Part shown: positions 54,944-64,000 of the stretch, one piece after another
Layout of the letters: each line of letters begins with the position of its first letter
Numbering within the stretch: position 1 is the first letter of the stretch
Assembly: GCA_006384855.1 (NCBI GenBank)
Contig: VCJN01001070.1
Span: forward strand, 1-64,000
Length of the DNA stretch: 64,000 bases
DNA from: Tetraselmis striata
Lineage: Eukaryota > Chlorophyta > Chlorodendrophyceae > Chlorodendrales > Chlorodendraceae
Reading direction: 5' to 3'
Program-made: the position numbers and the translations under genes
The notes under the pieces: model-generated
Databases searched by the model: none
Told to the model about the DNA's origin: nothing
Seen by the model: the letters and a program-made list of their open reading frames with translations, nothing else

Positions 54944-55046
54944 TACATGAGCTAGCAGCAGAAGGCGATATCAGGAAATCACCACAAAAACCCACAATCA
55001 GAAAGGTCCTCTACAGCGACTGCGAGGTGGAAGCAGTAACATTATG
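54944..55046. repeat. Long inverted repeat, left arm
   Basis: Its reverse complement aligns with 61696-61797 through ATGTTACTGCTTCCACC, GTCGCTGTAGAGGACC, TTTCTGATTG, GGTGATTTCC, GATATCGCC and TTCTGCTGCTAGCTCATGTA. A second inverted pair lies inside: 55565-55601 versus 61312-61349 (GGTTAGGCGGACCCCGTTTC). They bracket piggyBac copy 2 and may be the ends of its element. Confidence 0.7.
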
Positions 55047-56053
55047 TTCATATCATACGGGTCGGGTGTCTTGTGAGGTTCCGCGCTTGTCACTTGCCAT
55101 GGCCCCACGTGTGGTATTGATCCCTTATGGCTTCGCTCTACGGATGGCTCGAACCGGAGCGCTACCTACGGATTTCATCGTGGATCATCTACCCATATGC
55201 CCCGTAGCGAACTACAAGCACCGCATGCATGCCGCTTTGAAGAATCTGTGGGCATCTGTGGCAATTGATGCGGGGGCGGTGCTTGACCGGGACCGCTCGG
55301 GAGCCGACGACTTGACCCTTGAGACGAGTGGGCTGCGCCCAGCGAACCGCTCGCGGCCGTCGGACCTGACGCTTGCGGCGGGGTGGGGGGGGGGGGGGGG
55401 GCGTACGATTACATGATCGACTTCACGTGCGTGTCCTCCACGACCCCCACTTGGAGCAACGACCCCCGCCGTGATTCCGGGATTGGTGATCCCGGGAATC
55501 GCGGCGACTGAGCCGGAGCATGCTAAGTTGGCAGCGGACCGGGCGTCTTCCGCCCCAGTGCAGCACTCGTCGAAACGGGGTCCGCCTAACCGCGACTAAC
55601 ACGGTACTTGTACTGTATCCGTACTCAATTTTACTGTACGATTACTGTATTCTGTATCACCCCGCGCCTTACCGCGCCTATATCCTCTTATCTCCGCCTA
55701 TCCGGCGGTGGTCGCGAGTACCCGCGCCGAGCCATGACTGCCATGGCAGTACCCGTACGCTAACGGTACGTGATATGAGTCCCTTGCGCACTTTTCGCCC
55801 CGCCGCCTCGAGTACCTGGGCGGTACCCGCTACACGGGCGCGCGAGGGCGCTCGGCGGGCGCGCGAGGGCGCTCGGTACCCGCTAAGAGGGCGCTGCGGG
55901 CGGGACCTACAGAGCATACCCGCCCACCACATCAGCCAGCTCAACTGGCAGGATATAAGCTCATACACCATCCCGCGGCCAGTGGCCCGGGTCAACTACG
56001 GGGATGGGAGTCTACAGGCGGTAGCCGGGGCGGCGGACTTGGGGTGTGCCGCC
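55047..56053. other. Left subterminal region of the piggyBac copy 2 element
   Basis: Contains a G tract (55383-55400) and a direct duplication of GGGCGCGCGAGGGCGCTCGG at 55838-55876. The open frames 55027-55416 and 55520-56380 (plus) show no known domain. Confidence 0.4.
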
Positions 56054-58489
56054 CTAGCCGGCGCGGGCGTGCTTCATGCGGCGGATGGCGGTCTCGTCGC
56101 AGTGGAGGTGGTGCTCCCAGCAGTCCCGGCTGTGCACCGAGCTGGGCATGCACAAGGTGATGCCGCAATGCACGCAGTAGAACGAGCTCCAGTGCTCCTC
56201 GCCCTCGTCACGGTAGCAACGGCAGCACCCTCGACTGCTTGCTGCGGCCGTTCGCGTATCGCCCGTGGTTGCCAGGGGTGTGCTGGTCGGTGGTGTCCAG
56301 GTAGCGCTTGGGCGCGATGGCGAGGCGGTGGCCGGGGGGACGGGATGGCGCCAGGTCGCCATCCAGCCCGTTGTAAATGAGGGCCTTCGCCATCAGCTCC
56401 GAGAAGTCCTTGATAGTCATGCTGGCGTAGGGGTGGGCATACGGGACGTGGAACTTGGTGATCTTCCAGCAGTCGGTGGTGACGATGCCACAGAGGGTAG
56501 TCGCGAGTCGGAACCAGCAGTCCTGGGTATTCCAGGCCTCCTCCAGCGCGAGATCATGCTGGCGCGACTGGTTGTGGTTGTCGACGCGGGGGCTGCGCTC
56601 AAAGTAGTTGGACAGCACATACGGGCGGGGGATGCTCCGAGTGACGGTGTTGCCGAAGTCGTCCGCCCAGCGCTGTATGTAGGGGTTGCCATCCTCCAGG
56701 GGGCTGGCACCAGCTGTGGCCACTAAGAACAACACCTTCCTCATGTTGTACTTGTAGCCCACTGCCATGAGATCCACACCATCCACTATCGCTGAGAGAG
56801 CAACCCTGCTGCCTGCCGGTGCTGATGTCAGGTGGCTCTTCAGGAAGGCCTTTGGGAACAGACCATGACCAGTCTTGACGACGCCGATGAAGTGGCGGCC
56901 CATCTTGCCCACCTGGACAGCGGCCTGGGGGACGGCATAGCAGGTAAGAAACATTAGTAATTGCATTTGCCCATCACAGCATGATAAACGCACGAGATAA
57001 AAGGACGAAGTTCATACCTTCACAGACCCGAACCACGCATCGCCCAGCAGGGTAGAGTCGGTGCTGGTGCAGGTCTCAGCCATGCGCATCACACAAGCGG
57101 TAGTCACACCGTGCTCAGCAGCATGCGGCTTCACACGCATAGGGTCCCTCCCCTCCTGGATCTCGATGTAGGTCATCACACCGGTGTCGCAGTCACATAC
57201 TGTCTTCATCTCAGTGCCCAGCGGCTTGGGCTTCCGGTAGATGAAGCTCAGGTTGGGGAGGCCGCCCAGCTTGGTTGCCCTGGGCTGGTAGGCGGACATG
57301 CTCTCATCCATAGTAGCAAGGATCCCGGCGTTCAGGATAGTCGCGCTGTTGGCGTTGAACTCGGTTGCAGCACGGCGAACCACGCCCAAGGATCCCTCAC
57401 AGTAGAGTCGAGGTCAGCCTTAGCATACTTGATTAGCGACCGGATATACTTGAAACGGTGAAGGGGCATGTAGCGCTGGAAGTTAGGCTGGTCACGAAGG
57501 CCATCAAACGTGATGTTGGTAGCCCACAGATTTCTGCCTTGCTGAGAGTACAGCGCGCCGGCGATGACCAGCTCCCAGAACCTCACATACTCATGCATGC
57601 TGATCAGCTTTTGTGTTGATGAACGGCGCAGGCCAGCAGCATTGACCTTCTCCAGGTCGGCAGACAGGTCGCATGGGTACATCATAACCCAGAGCTGAAC
57701 CAAGTCGACGCTGCCAACGCCAATGGGCAGCCCATCTCGCAACCCAACTGGCAAGGTACGAGCCGCCTCTCGCTGGGCAGTAGTGTCTCGCATCTTGGCC
57801 ATCTCCTCAGCGCTGTCTAAGTTAAACACTGACCAAGTTGCAATCTTGCTGCCTTGCTTCAGGACGACGGTGGTGCCAGGAGCGGGGGAGATCCAGGCGG
57901 CATCCTCGTGGCCGTCGTCGGGTGAGGCGCCGCCGACATATTGCTCTGGCGCCTCCTCGTCCCCGGAGCTATCGCCCAGCTCCTTGGCGAGTTCGACGCC
58001 TGGCTGGCTGTCTTGTGACTCGGCAGGCATGTCAAGGTTGTCGGCAGGCAGGGGCTGGGTCGCTAGGATAGAGGCTGGGGAAGAGGTCGCAGGGATGGAT
58101 GGGATCTCGGTGGGGGTGGGGGTGCCGGTGTCGGAAACGACACTGCCTGTAACGATCGTTCCACGACTGCCACCCAGCGCTCTGCACTCGCATCAGCAGC
58201 AGCGGCAGGGCGGGGCGGCACGAAAGGGCCGACGGCAGACCCTTGACCTCGTGGCGTAGAGGCAGCCGAGGGAGGGGTGCGACCAGCAGTAGCTTGCTCG
58301 CAGCGGAGTGCCTGGCCGGACGTCGGCCGGGGCGTCGTCCCAGCGGACCATCCATTTGCCCTCGCCGACGGACTCAGTAACGTTGCCGAACAGCCGAGCA
58401 CGCTGGCACCGACGCTGGTCGCCACTCAGGGGTAGCATGGGCCCTCGGCGGGCTGATACACGAGCGCCTTCGGTGACGGAGGTCCTCAT
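56054..58489 (-). pseudogene. piggyBac-type transposase (copy 2), several frame breaks
   Basis: Starting near Met 58489 (MRTSVTEGARVSARRG), successive pieces cover the whole protein. They are: an N-terminal Tudor-like stretch (NVTESVGEGKWMVRWDDAPA); an acidic linker; the start of DDE_Tnp_1_7 (FWELVIAGALYSQQGRNLWA, MPLHRFKYIRSLIKYAKADL); the first catalytic Asp (ILATMDESMSAYQPRATKLG); the second (LLGDAWFGSVK); and, after a clean 93-bp intron (57017-56925), the rest of the core and an in-frame run to 56208. The Cys-rich zinc domain (CCRCYRDEGEEHW, FYCVHCGITLC) lies in the next frame. Frame shifts are needed near 58325, 58140, 57380 and 56230. Unlike copy 1 the catalytic core is present, so it was lost more recently or the breaks are partly sequencing errors. 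Confidence 0.8.
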
Positions 58490-59951
58490 AGCGGCGGGTG
58501 GGTGGCTGAACAGGTGGGTGAGCGAGTTTTTTAATTTATTTATGAGCGTGACTTGGCCAGTCCTGGAGAGCATCACCTTGCCGGACTTGAGCAGGTGCTG
58601 GGGCTGTTGGTTGCTGCCGTTGCGGAGCCCTCCTTGATCTCCATGTTTGCAGTGCTCCATGCACTGAGCACTCAGTGTGTCAAGGTTGCCATGCACTTTA
58701 TCCATCGGGAAAATGCCGTCATGCAACTTCATGCACGGAGTGATGTCCTTTGCTGCCGCAATGTCCATGAAGGCTGCGAAGAATACCTCCGTAGCTGCCC
58801 GTAGCTTGTAGGTCAAGGTAACTTATTTGGTTGTCGCTGAGCGCCACCTCACAAACAGCGCGATGACCTCACCTCCCATTGTGTTTGCAGTTGGAGATGC
58901 GTGCTATCAACGCCTATGAGCACGGGAGTGTGGGAGGGCCCGATCAACACTGTCTTATAGCAGGACCTTGTCTTCCCGCCCAGGATTGTGCATGGCAGAC
59001 TTGTCACATATACATGGACAGAGGCCATCATCATTGCCGGCAGGGGGCGGCGGCAAAGGGCCGCTGGTGACGCTGTGCCGAGGCAGATGATCAGGTGATG
59101 GGCCACCTGTGTTATGTATTATTGCTGAAGCGTCTTACATGTTGTTGCTTTCCTGCACTTTGCGCTGATGCTGATAGTACAGCCCGGCACGGGTGGTGCT
59201 CCTACTTCAAGCACTCCCATGCCTACGACATCGCCGCCCTCGATAAGGATGATAGCGGTGTTGATGCCATGCAGTAGTAGCATATACGCAGCAACCGTGG
59301 CGTGTGTGAATTGAGCATATCCATATGTTGCGGGAGCAGTTGCGTAGTATGGCAGGCGCATGATACATATAGGCGTCGGTTGGGTCTGGGGTTTCCAAAT
59401 GTAATGTTAAGCAATACTCTCTTACGAAACATGGCCAATCTGCATTATGCTTGCACATGCCTGCTTCACTAATTTTCCTTACACACTCACAACATATTTT
59501 TTCTGATACTGACAACATGGGTCAATGTTACGTATGGATGCCGCGGTGTACTGCGGTATCGCCGCGAGCAGGTATTGTCAACCGATGTTGACACAAAAGT
59601 TTGCATTTATCTTTGCCGTTATACACATCTGTACTTTTGTGAATTTCATGTCATTTGTGGTATGTATGTTGATATGCATGTAATCTGTTCAGCAATAAGA
59701 TTAAGGTGAAACGCGTTGTGCATTACATACAACAGCAGATGCATCGTAGTGTCATTGATAATGTTATTGTGACGCCCCGGGTACCGAGGTACCATTACCA
59801 CTCGAGACTGATGCAATGATATAAAGTACGTGATTAGCCACCAGCCGCGCGCGCACTTTCACTCTTCGGCACTTTCTCGCTCGCTGCTTCGCCTATTTAT
59901 GCTGACCGCTTCGCATGAAGAGTATATCGCCCTGCTCGCCCCCGCGCCACC
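58490..59951. other. Region between the divergent frames of the piggyBac copy 2 element
   Basis: The transposase frame stays open upstream to 58816, but its first 109 residues (with KLHDGIFPMDKVHGNLDTLS) look less protein-like. The remainder, 58820-59950, is AT-richer and shows no gene. Confidence 0.35.
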
Positions 59952-60131
59952 ATGGCCTCCGTCAGCACCTTCCATGACGCTGCCGGGACGGATGACGCGT
60001 CGTGGGAAGATATCATGCTGCCGAGAGGAGCACGCGAGCCCCCGCCTGTCCCGCGCGGCCCGCCCCTGCGCTACTACCTCACGACAGTCAGCGCCGATGA
60101 CACGTCGAGCGTTTTTGACTGGTCAAGCTGA
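59952..60131 (+). CDS. Small open frame with ideal start context, possible first exon
   Basis: 59 codons starting in GCCACCATGG. It encodes an acidic/Pro-rich peptide (DDASWEDIMLPRGAREPPPV, then LRYYLTTVSADDTSSVFDWS). It lies on the strand opposite the transposase and inside the same inverted-repeat bracket, so it may be the element's second gene or an exon of it. Cys-rich and Arg/Ala-rich frames follow at 60222-60751 (CSSCSCRCCRCP; PAAAEPAGRRPGGAGTGRGR), but I could not establish the splicing. No family was recognised. Confidence 0.4.
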   Translation: MASVSTFHDAAGTDDASWEDIMLPRGAREPPPVPRGPPLRYYLTTVSADDTSSVFDWSS

Positions 60132-60221
60132 ACGGCCCGTCTGCCCACCCTAATTGACCGTGGAGGAGGAGCAAGCTGCCTTGCTTAAATCGATGAAGCC
60201 GACGCACGCAGCAAGGGTTCT

Positions 60222-60751
60222 TTGCATCCCCAGTGCAAAGGTGCGCTTGCCGGCCGGTTTGCCTGCTCATCGTGTAGCTGCCGATGTTGTCGCTGCCCGA
60301 GTGTCGGCGACTTAGTGTTTTTTCTTTCATCACTACCGCAGTCCGGAATCGACCAGAACGGCGCTCCGGTGCAAGACCTGTCTACCGGCTACAGCCCCCC
60401 TCCCCCGCTCGCTCGACGAGCTCATGTTCCCCGTGCGGCTAGATCCCCGGCGCTTCAGGACGCTACTGCGAGGATGCAGGCTGGACGCCAGGGGAAGCAA
60501 GCGCAACGGGAGCGCGCGGCGGCATCATGCCAGCCCCGTCAAACAAGCTCCTTAGCCGCGGGGCGCAGCAGATGGCAGCAGCTGCCATGAATAGCATGCC
60601 CGCAGAAGTATCTGTGGGCAACAAGGGGCAGTCAGCACCCGAGCCGACAGCGGGCATAACACCACAAGCCGGCGCCAGGAAGAGGCCGGCGGCAGCGGAG
60701 CCAGCCGGCCGCAGGCCAGGGGGGGCGGGCACGGGCCGGGGGCGGTGGTAG
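60222..60751 (+). other. Cys-rich and basic frames downstream of the small ORF, unassigned
   Basis: Two overlapping plus frames: one with CKGALAGRFACSSCSCRCCR near its start, one ending in an Arg/Gly-rich tail at 60751. A TGTAA-like TTGTAAT follows at 60757. They may be later exons of the gene starting at 59952. Confidence 0.3.
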
Positions 60752-61311
60752 ACCCATTGTAATTAAATTTCTAGTATTTCCCTAATACTTTACGCAGTTT
60801 CTGACCCCTCCGCCATAAATCCGAAAATGTCCGGTGCCTTGACGTTAAATTTGCCAGCTAGGAGTAGGCGCGCCCATGTCCGCTTAACCACACCCCGAAG
60901 CTCGACGCTCATTGGCCGCTGATCCAGCCTGACACCTCACCTTTATTAAATCACAAAACCAACCGTGACTACCGTGTAATGCATTTTTGCAGCCTTTGTT
61001 GTGTATCGACCAGTACCCTACTGCCCCGCCTGCTCGTCATCATCACTCGTCATCACGCGGGTATCTTCCGCGCGTACTCGTGAGGAGGCGCGCGCCTAAT
61101 AGCAGATATGAAGGGCGGCAATTCCCGTAAAGTACAGTGACTCGTGTACTCGTGTCGTACTTTGTGCACTCGTGACTACCGAGTACCCGCTACTCGCTAT
61201 AGTACTTTGATGCAGGGCTCCGCTGCCGTACTCATCCTTACCGCCAAGTTTAAAGTACTGTGACGCCTAACGTTAGGCGCGATATATACAGGCGACTAAT
61301 CGCGCGTGGTA

Positions 61312-61349
61312 GTCGTTAAACGCGGTTAGGCGGACCCCGTTTCGACGAG
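61312..61349. repeat. Inner inverted repeat, right arm
   Basis: Contains GGTTAGGCGGACCCCGTTTC and GACGAGTG; the reverse complement occurs at 55565-55601. Confidence 0.7.
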
Positions 61350-61377
61350 TGAGGGTGTTCACCAGTACTACCCTTTT

Positions 61378-62179
61378 GTGGTTGAGGACCGCGGCCGTCT
61401 CGGGAAGTCCGCTTTGACGGTGGTCTACATCTTCGCGGTGCTGTTAGCTGTGCGCAACATCCCTGGCGGTCCTTCCGCCCCGACCTCTTGCTTTCTTCGT
61501 GGTCAATCCGTTCAGGCACTTCGGAACTTTGTCGCCAACCAACCTGCTGAGTTCCGCTGTCACCTGTCGCGCACACGGCGGGGGCTGTTGCAACGGGTCT
61601 CGGCTTGCGTGCATGGTACCCTGGGCGGCATTCTCTCTGCCGGTGTGCAGATGGCCAAGTCTGATGCGTGTGCTCGTGCCCACTATGCGTCTTCTCATGT
61701 TACTGCTTCCACCCCGGTGTCGCTGTAGAGGACCTTTCTGATTGCCTTCTATTTTGGTGATTTCCGATATCGCCTTCTGCTGCTAGCTCATGTAAGTAAT
61801 ATAATATCCTCGGAAAATCCGCGTTCACGGGGTCTACATTTTCGCGGTGTTGCTTGCTGCTGTGCGCAACTCCCCTCGCGGTCCTTCCGTACCGACTTCA
61901 TGCTTCCTTCATGGTCAGTCCGTACAGGCTCTTCGGAACTTTGTCGCCAGCCAGCCTAGTACTGAGTTCCGCCAGCACCTGTCGCGCATGCGGCGGGGGC
62001 TGTTGCAGCGAGACTCTGCTTGCGTGCATGGTACCTTGGGCGGCATTTTCTCTGCCGGAGTGCAGACGGCCAAGTCTGATGCGTCTGCTCGTGCTCATTC
62101 CACACCCTCTTCTGTTGCTGCTTCCACCTCGCAGCAGTGGGTTGCTGCAGTGGACGTCTCCTGTTGCCTTTTCGGGTGA
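61378..62179 (+). repeat. Two tandem, frame-conserved copies of about 350 bp
   Basis: Copies 61418-61728 and 61836-62179 encode similar peptides in the same frame: VYIFAVLLA, GQSVQALRNFVA, GLLQR.SACVHGTLGGI, SAGVQ.AKSD. A length difference (QPAEF versus QPSTEF) is a whole codon. This keeps the coding frame through divergence. No known domain was recognised. The first copy runs into the inverted-repeat arm at 61696-61797 and the second ends in a related sequence. Confidence 0.6.
61696..61797. repeat. Long inverted repeat, right arm
   Basis: Partner of 54944-55046 in inverted orientation, roughly 85% alike by eye. Confidence 0.7.
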
Positions 62180-62752
62180 TTTCCTTATCGCCTTCTGCAG
62201 CTATCTCATATATTAATTTGAAATTATTTTTTCCTTACTGCTCGTCGCACATTTCAAATCCATCCCCCGCCCGAGCCGGATTTTATTCCTTCGCCCGCTG
62301 TGCTGCTAATCCTTACTACCAAAACGCGCGCTCGTGTTTTCACCTCCCCCACCTTTCACGTTGGTGGGGGGATCCGTTCGGGGTCGACAGTCGCGCGATT
62401 AGGCCGCCGAGCTCTCGCCGAGCTCTCGCATCTGGTCCAGGCCGTGTTTGCGGCTGGCAGTGTCGCGTGTTTCGACCACCCTTGCTTGCCATCAAGGTTA
62501 AAAGTTGCTGTCGCTGCCCTCTTGCTTCTCTGGCACAGCTTCAGCTCGCCATCGCACAAGGACAGAACAGCCCGCAGAGCACCCATCTGGATCCAGGCGC
62601 TAATATTGTCCCGCCTACGGCGCTCGCGGCTTCGCTCTCACTTTTTTAGTCCCTGCGCAAGCCCACTGTACTGCTGGGAAGGAGGCCCGTGCAACCTTCT
62701 CCGGGCGCCGCCGCGCATCAGCCCCGCGCTACACGCGCACATCCCTAGACTT

Positions 62753-64000
62753 ATGGCGGAGCAACAACGAGGCGCCCAGCACGAGCCGCCGCCACTGCCT
62801 ACCTGGGTAGGCAGCTTCCTCCGGTTTTTGTATGGCGGCTGCGTCCAGGACCAGGAGGATGCCCGTGCTCCGCCGCAAAACCGGGCTCCGCAGCCAGTGG
62901 TGGGTGCTGCCCTGGAGGCGCGACCAAAACACTCCAAACCCCCTATCCAGGCTTCGCCTGCACTTCACCCCTTTGTGTCACCCAAAATGCCTGAACATTG
63001 GCTGTCGCCAATCAACGCGTATCCCTTCACGTGATCTCAATTCGAGGCCACTGCACCGGACATGCACGCAACATCTCACCTGCAGTGAGGACGACTTGCG
63101 CAGGGGTAGTTGCACAGGGGGGATGAATAGTTTTGCTACTGAAGCTCATCTCTCGATCAAGATGTACGCCACGATTTTTCCTTGCACATATGCATCGCAT
63201 TACGGCCCTGCCGGTGGGGGCATGTAGATGAAATCTTCATACATGAGCATGCCACTTGCCATTAAGAGCAAATAATCTCCCCAGCCGTGCACACCCACCC
63301 ACCCACCCACCATAACACACCAGGCCACTTTACCACACAGGACAATCTACACATCATGTCATCCTGCTGCAGGTGCTGGAGGCGCCCAACAAGGTCGAGC
63401 AGTGGACGGAGGAGGACAATGCGGCGCTGGGCAACCTCAAAGCCCTAGAAGCCAAGCTCCAGCAGTGGGAGGCTGAATTGCAGCGCAAGGCAGCTGATAC
63501 CGAGTCGGCACACCGCAAGCAAAGGGTGCGCATGGTATGCTTGCACATTGCCATGCTTTCGTGTACTGTCTCTACCTGCACAAGCTTACTCGATACTGTT
63601 GGGCTTATCAGGCTGCAAGTGAAGCAGAGGACATCCGGCTGGCGGCACTCAAGGAGGAAGTCGCAAGGAGCGAAGCTGAAATCGCCGAGGTAGGACGCAG
63701 GCTGTTGCTAGGCATGATACTCTTGCCTGCGCATGGCAGAAGGGCCGGTGTTGTACTGAGCGGTGGCTTCATACAAATGCTTATCTGATCACTCGTGGAT
63801 AAGACCCATGGCGAATGAAAGGAATCATCAAGCGCAGTTCCCAAACTGTATCGCCTCTGGTATTGATGCGGTTGTAAAGCGCTGGACGCTGACACCAGTT
63901 GCCAACCTTAATGGGTTGCCGGATGTTTTGGTGCCGTCTCCAGAAGCAAGAGATGCTTCGGAAGAAGGAGGCAGCTGCGCATGAGGCTGCAGAAGCCGTG
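62753..64000 (+). CDS. 5' part of a coiled-coil protein gene, runs off the window
   Basis: Three exons are well supported, all phase 0: 63373-63525, 63612-63689 and 63944 to the window end. They encode a continuous heptad-rich helix: LGNLKALEAKLQQWEAELQR, DIRLAALKEEVARSEAEIAE, KQEMLRKKEAAAHEAAEAV. An upstream frame from the ATG at 62753 (AEQQRGAQHEPPPLPTWVGS, FLRFLYGGC) is the likely first exon, but its donor could not be fixed. The helix is Ala/Glu/Lys/Gln-rich, as in golgins, SMC-like or cytoskeletal proteins; the family cannot be set without the rest. Confidence 0.55.

Overview
The window is nuclear DNA from a green alga, most likely a chlorophycean of the Chlamydomonas/Volvox type. The evidence is: short, GC-rich, intron-split genes; GTGAGN, GTGCGN or GTAAGN donors and CAG acceptors; the algal polyadenylation word TGTAA after several stop codons; a ciliary transition-zone gene; and many Ala/Pro/Gly-rich proteins. 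Gene models were built by hand from splice sites, reading-frame phase and protein-family motifs.

Host genes. (1) 6591-10149, minus: a multi-pass membrane protein with a HET-like domain. (2) 11661-17923, minus: a Tectonic homologue in 12 exons. (3) 25331-27212, plus: the SUMO-conjugating enzyme UBC9 in 7 exons. (4) 28587-29198, minus: a small acidic protein with what looks like a bipartite thylakoid-lumen targeting signal. (5) 30609-33444, minus: a Cys-rich single-pass membrane protein with one frame break. (6) 42184-43395, plus: a plant DUF4050-type protein in 4 exons. (7) 62753-64000, plus: the 5' part of a coiled-coil gene leaving the window. Weaker candidates lie at 80-185, 33773-34389 and 39173-39556.

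Mobile DNA. Decayed Ty3/gypsy integrase pieces lie at 1600-2400 and, inside an intron, at 7892-8173. A 1.9-kb hAT element (2518-4417) has an exact 8-bp target duplication, and a paralogous empty site sits at 4771-4925. A decayed LINE is at 20180-22240. From 45 to 62 kb there is a nest of elements: two piggyBac-type transposase genes, the first split by a young Ty1/copia retrotransposon (45770-53166) with two 444-bp LTRs differing at one base and a 5-bp target duplication (CTCAG).

Main discovery. The copia polyprotein is a single 2003-codon frame, and between its Gag zinc knuckles and its protease it carries a complete-looking C5 cytosine-DNA methyltransferase domain (about residues 571-881). 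Its motifs I, II, IV (with the catalytic PPC cysteine), VI (ENV), VIII and X are readable. Methyltransferase-bearing retrotransposons have been published for dinoflagellates and charophyte algae. Here is a very young, apparently intact copia version in what looks like a chlorophyte. The element could methylate its own cDNA or new insertion.

The remaining sequence (about 186-1590, 4930-6590, 10150-11640, 17930-20170, 23000-25330, 27213-28586, 29270-30608, 34400-39140, 39560-42180, 43400-45150) is intergenic, with microsatellites, long G/C homopolymers, tandem and dispersed repeats, and open frames I cannot assign.
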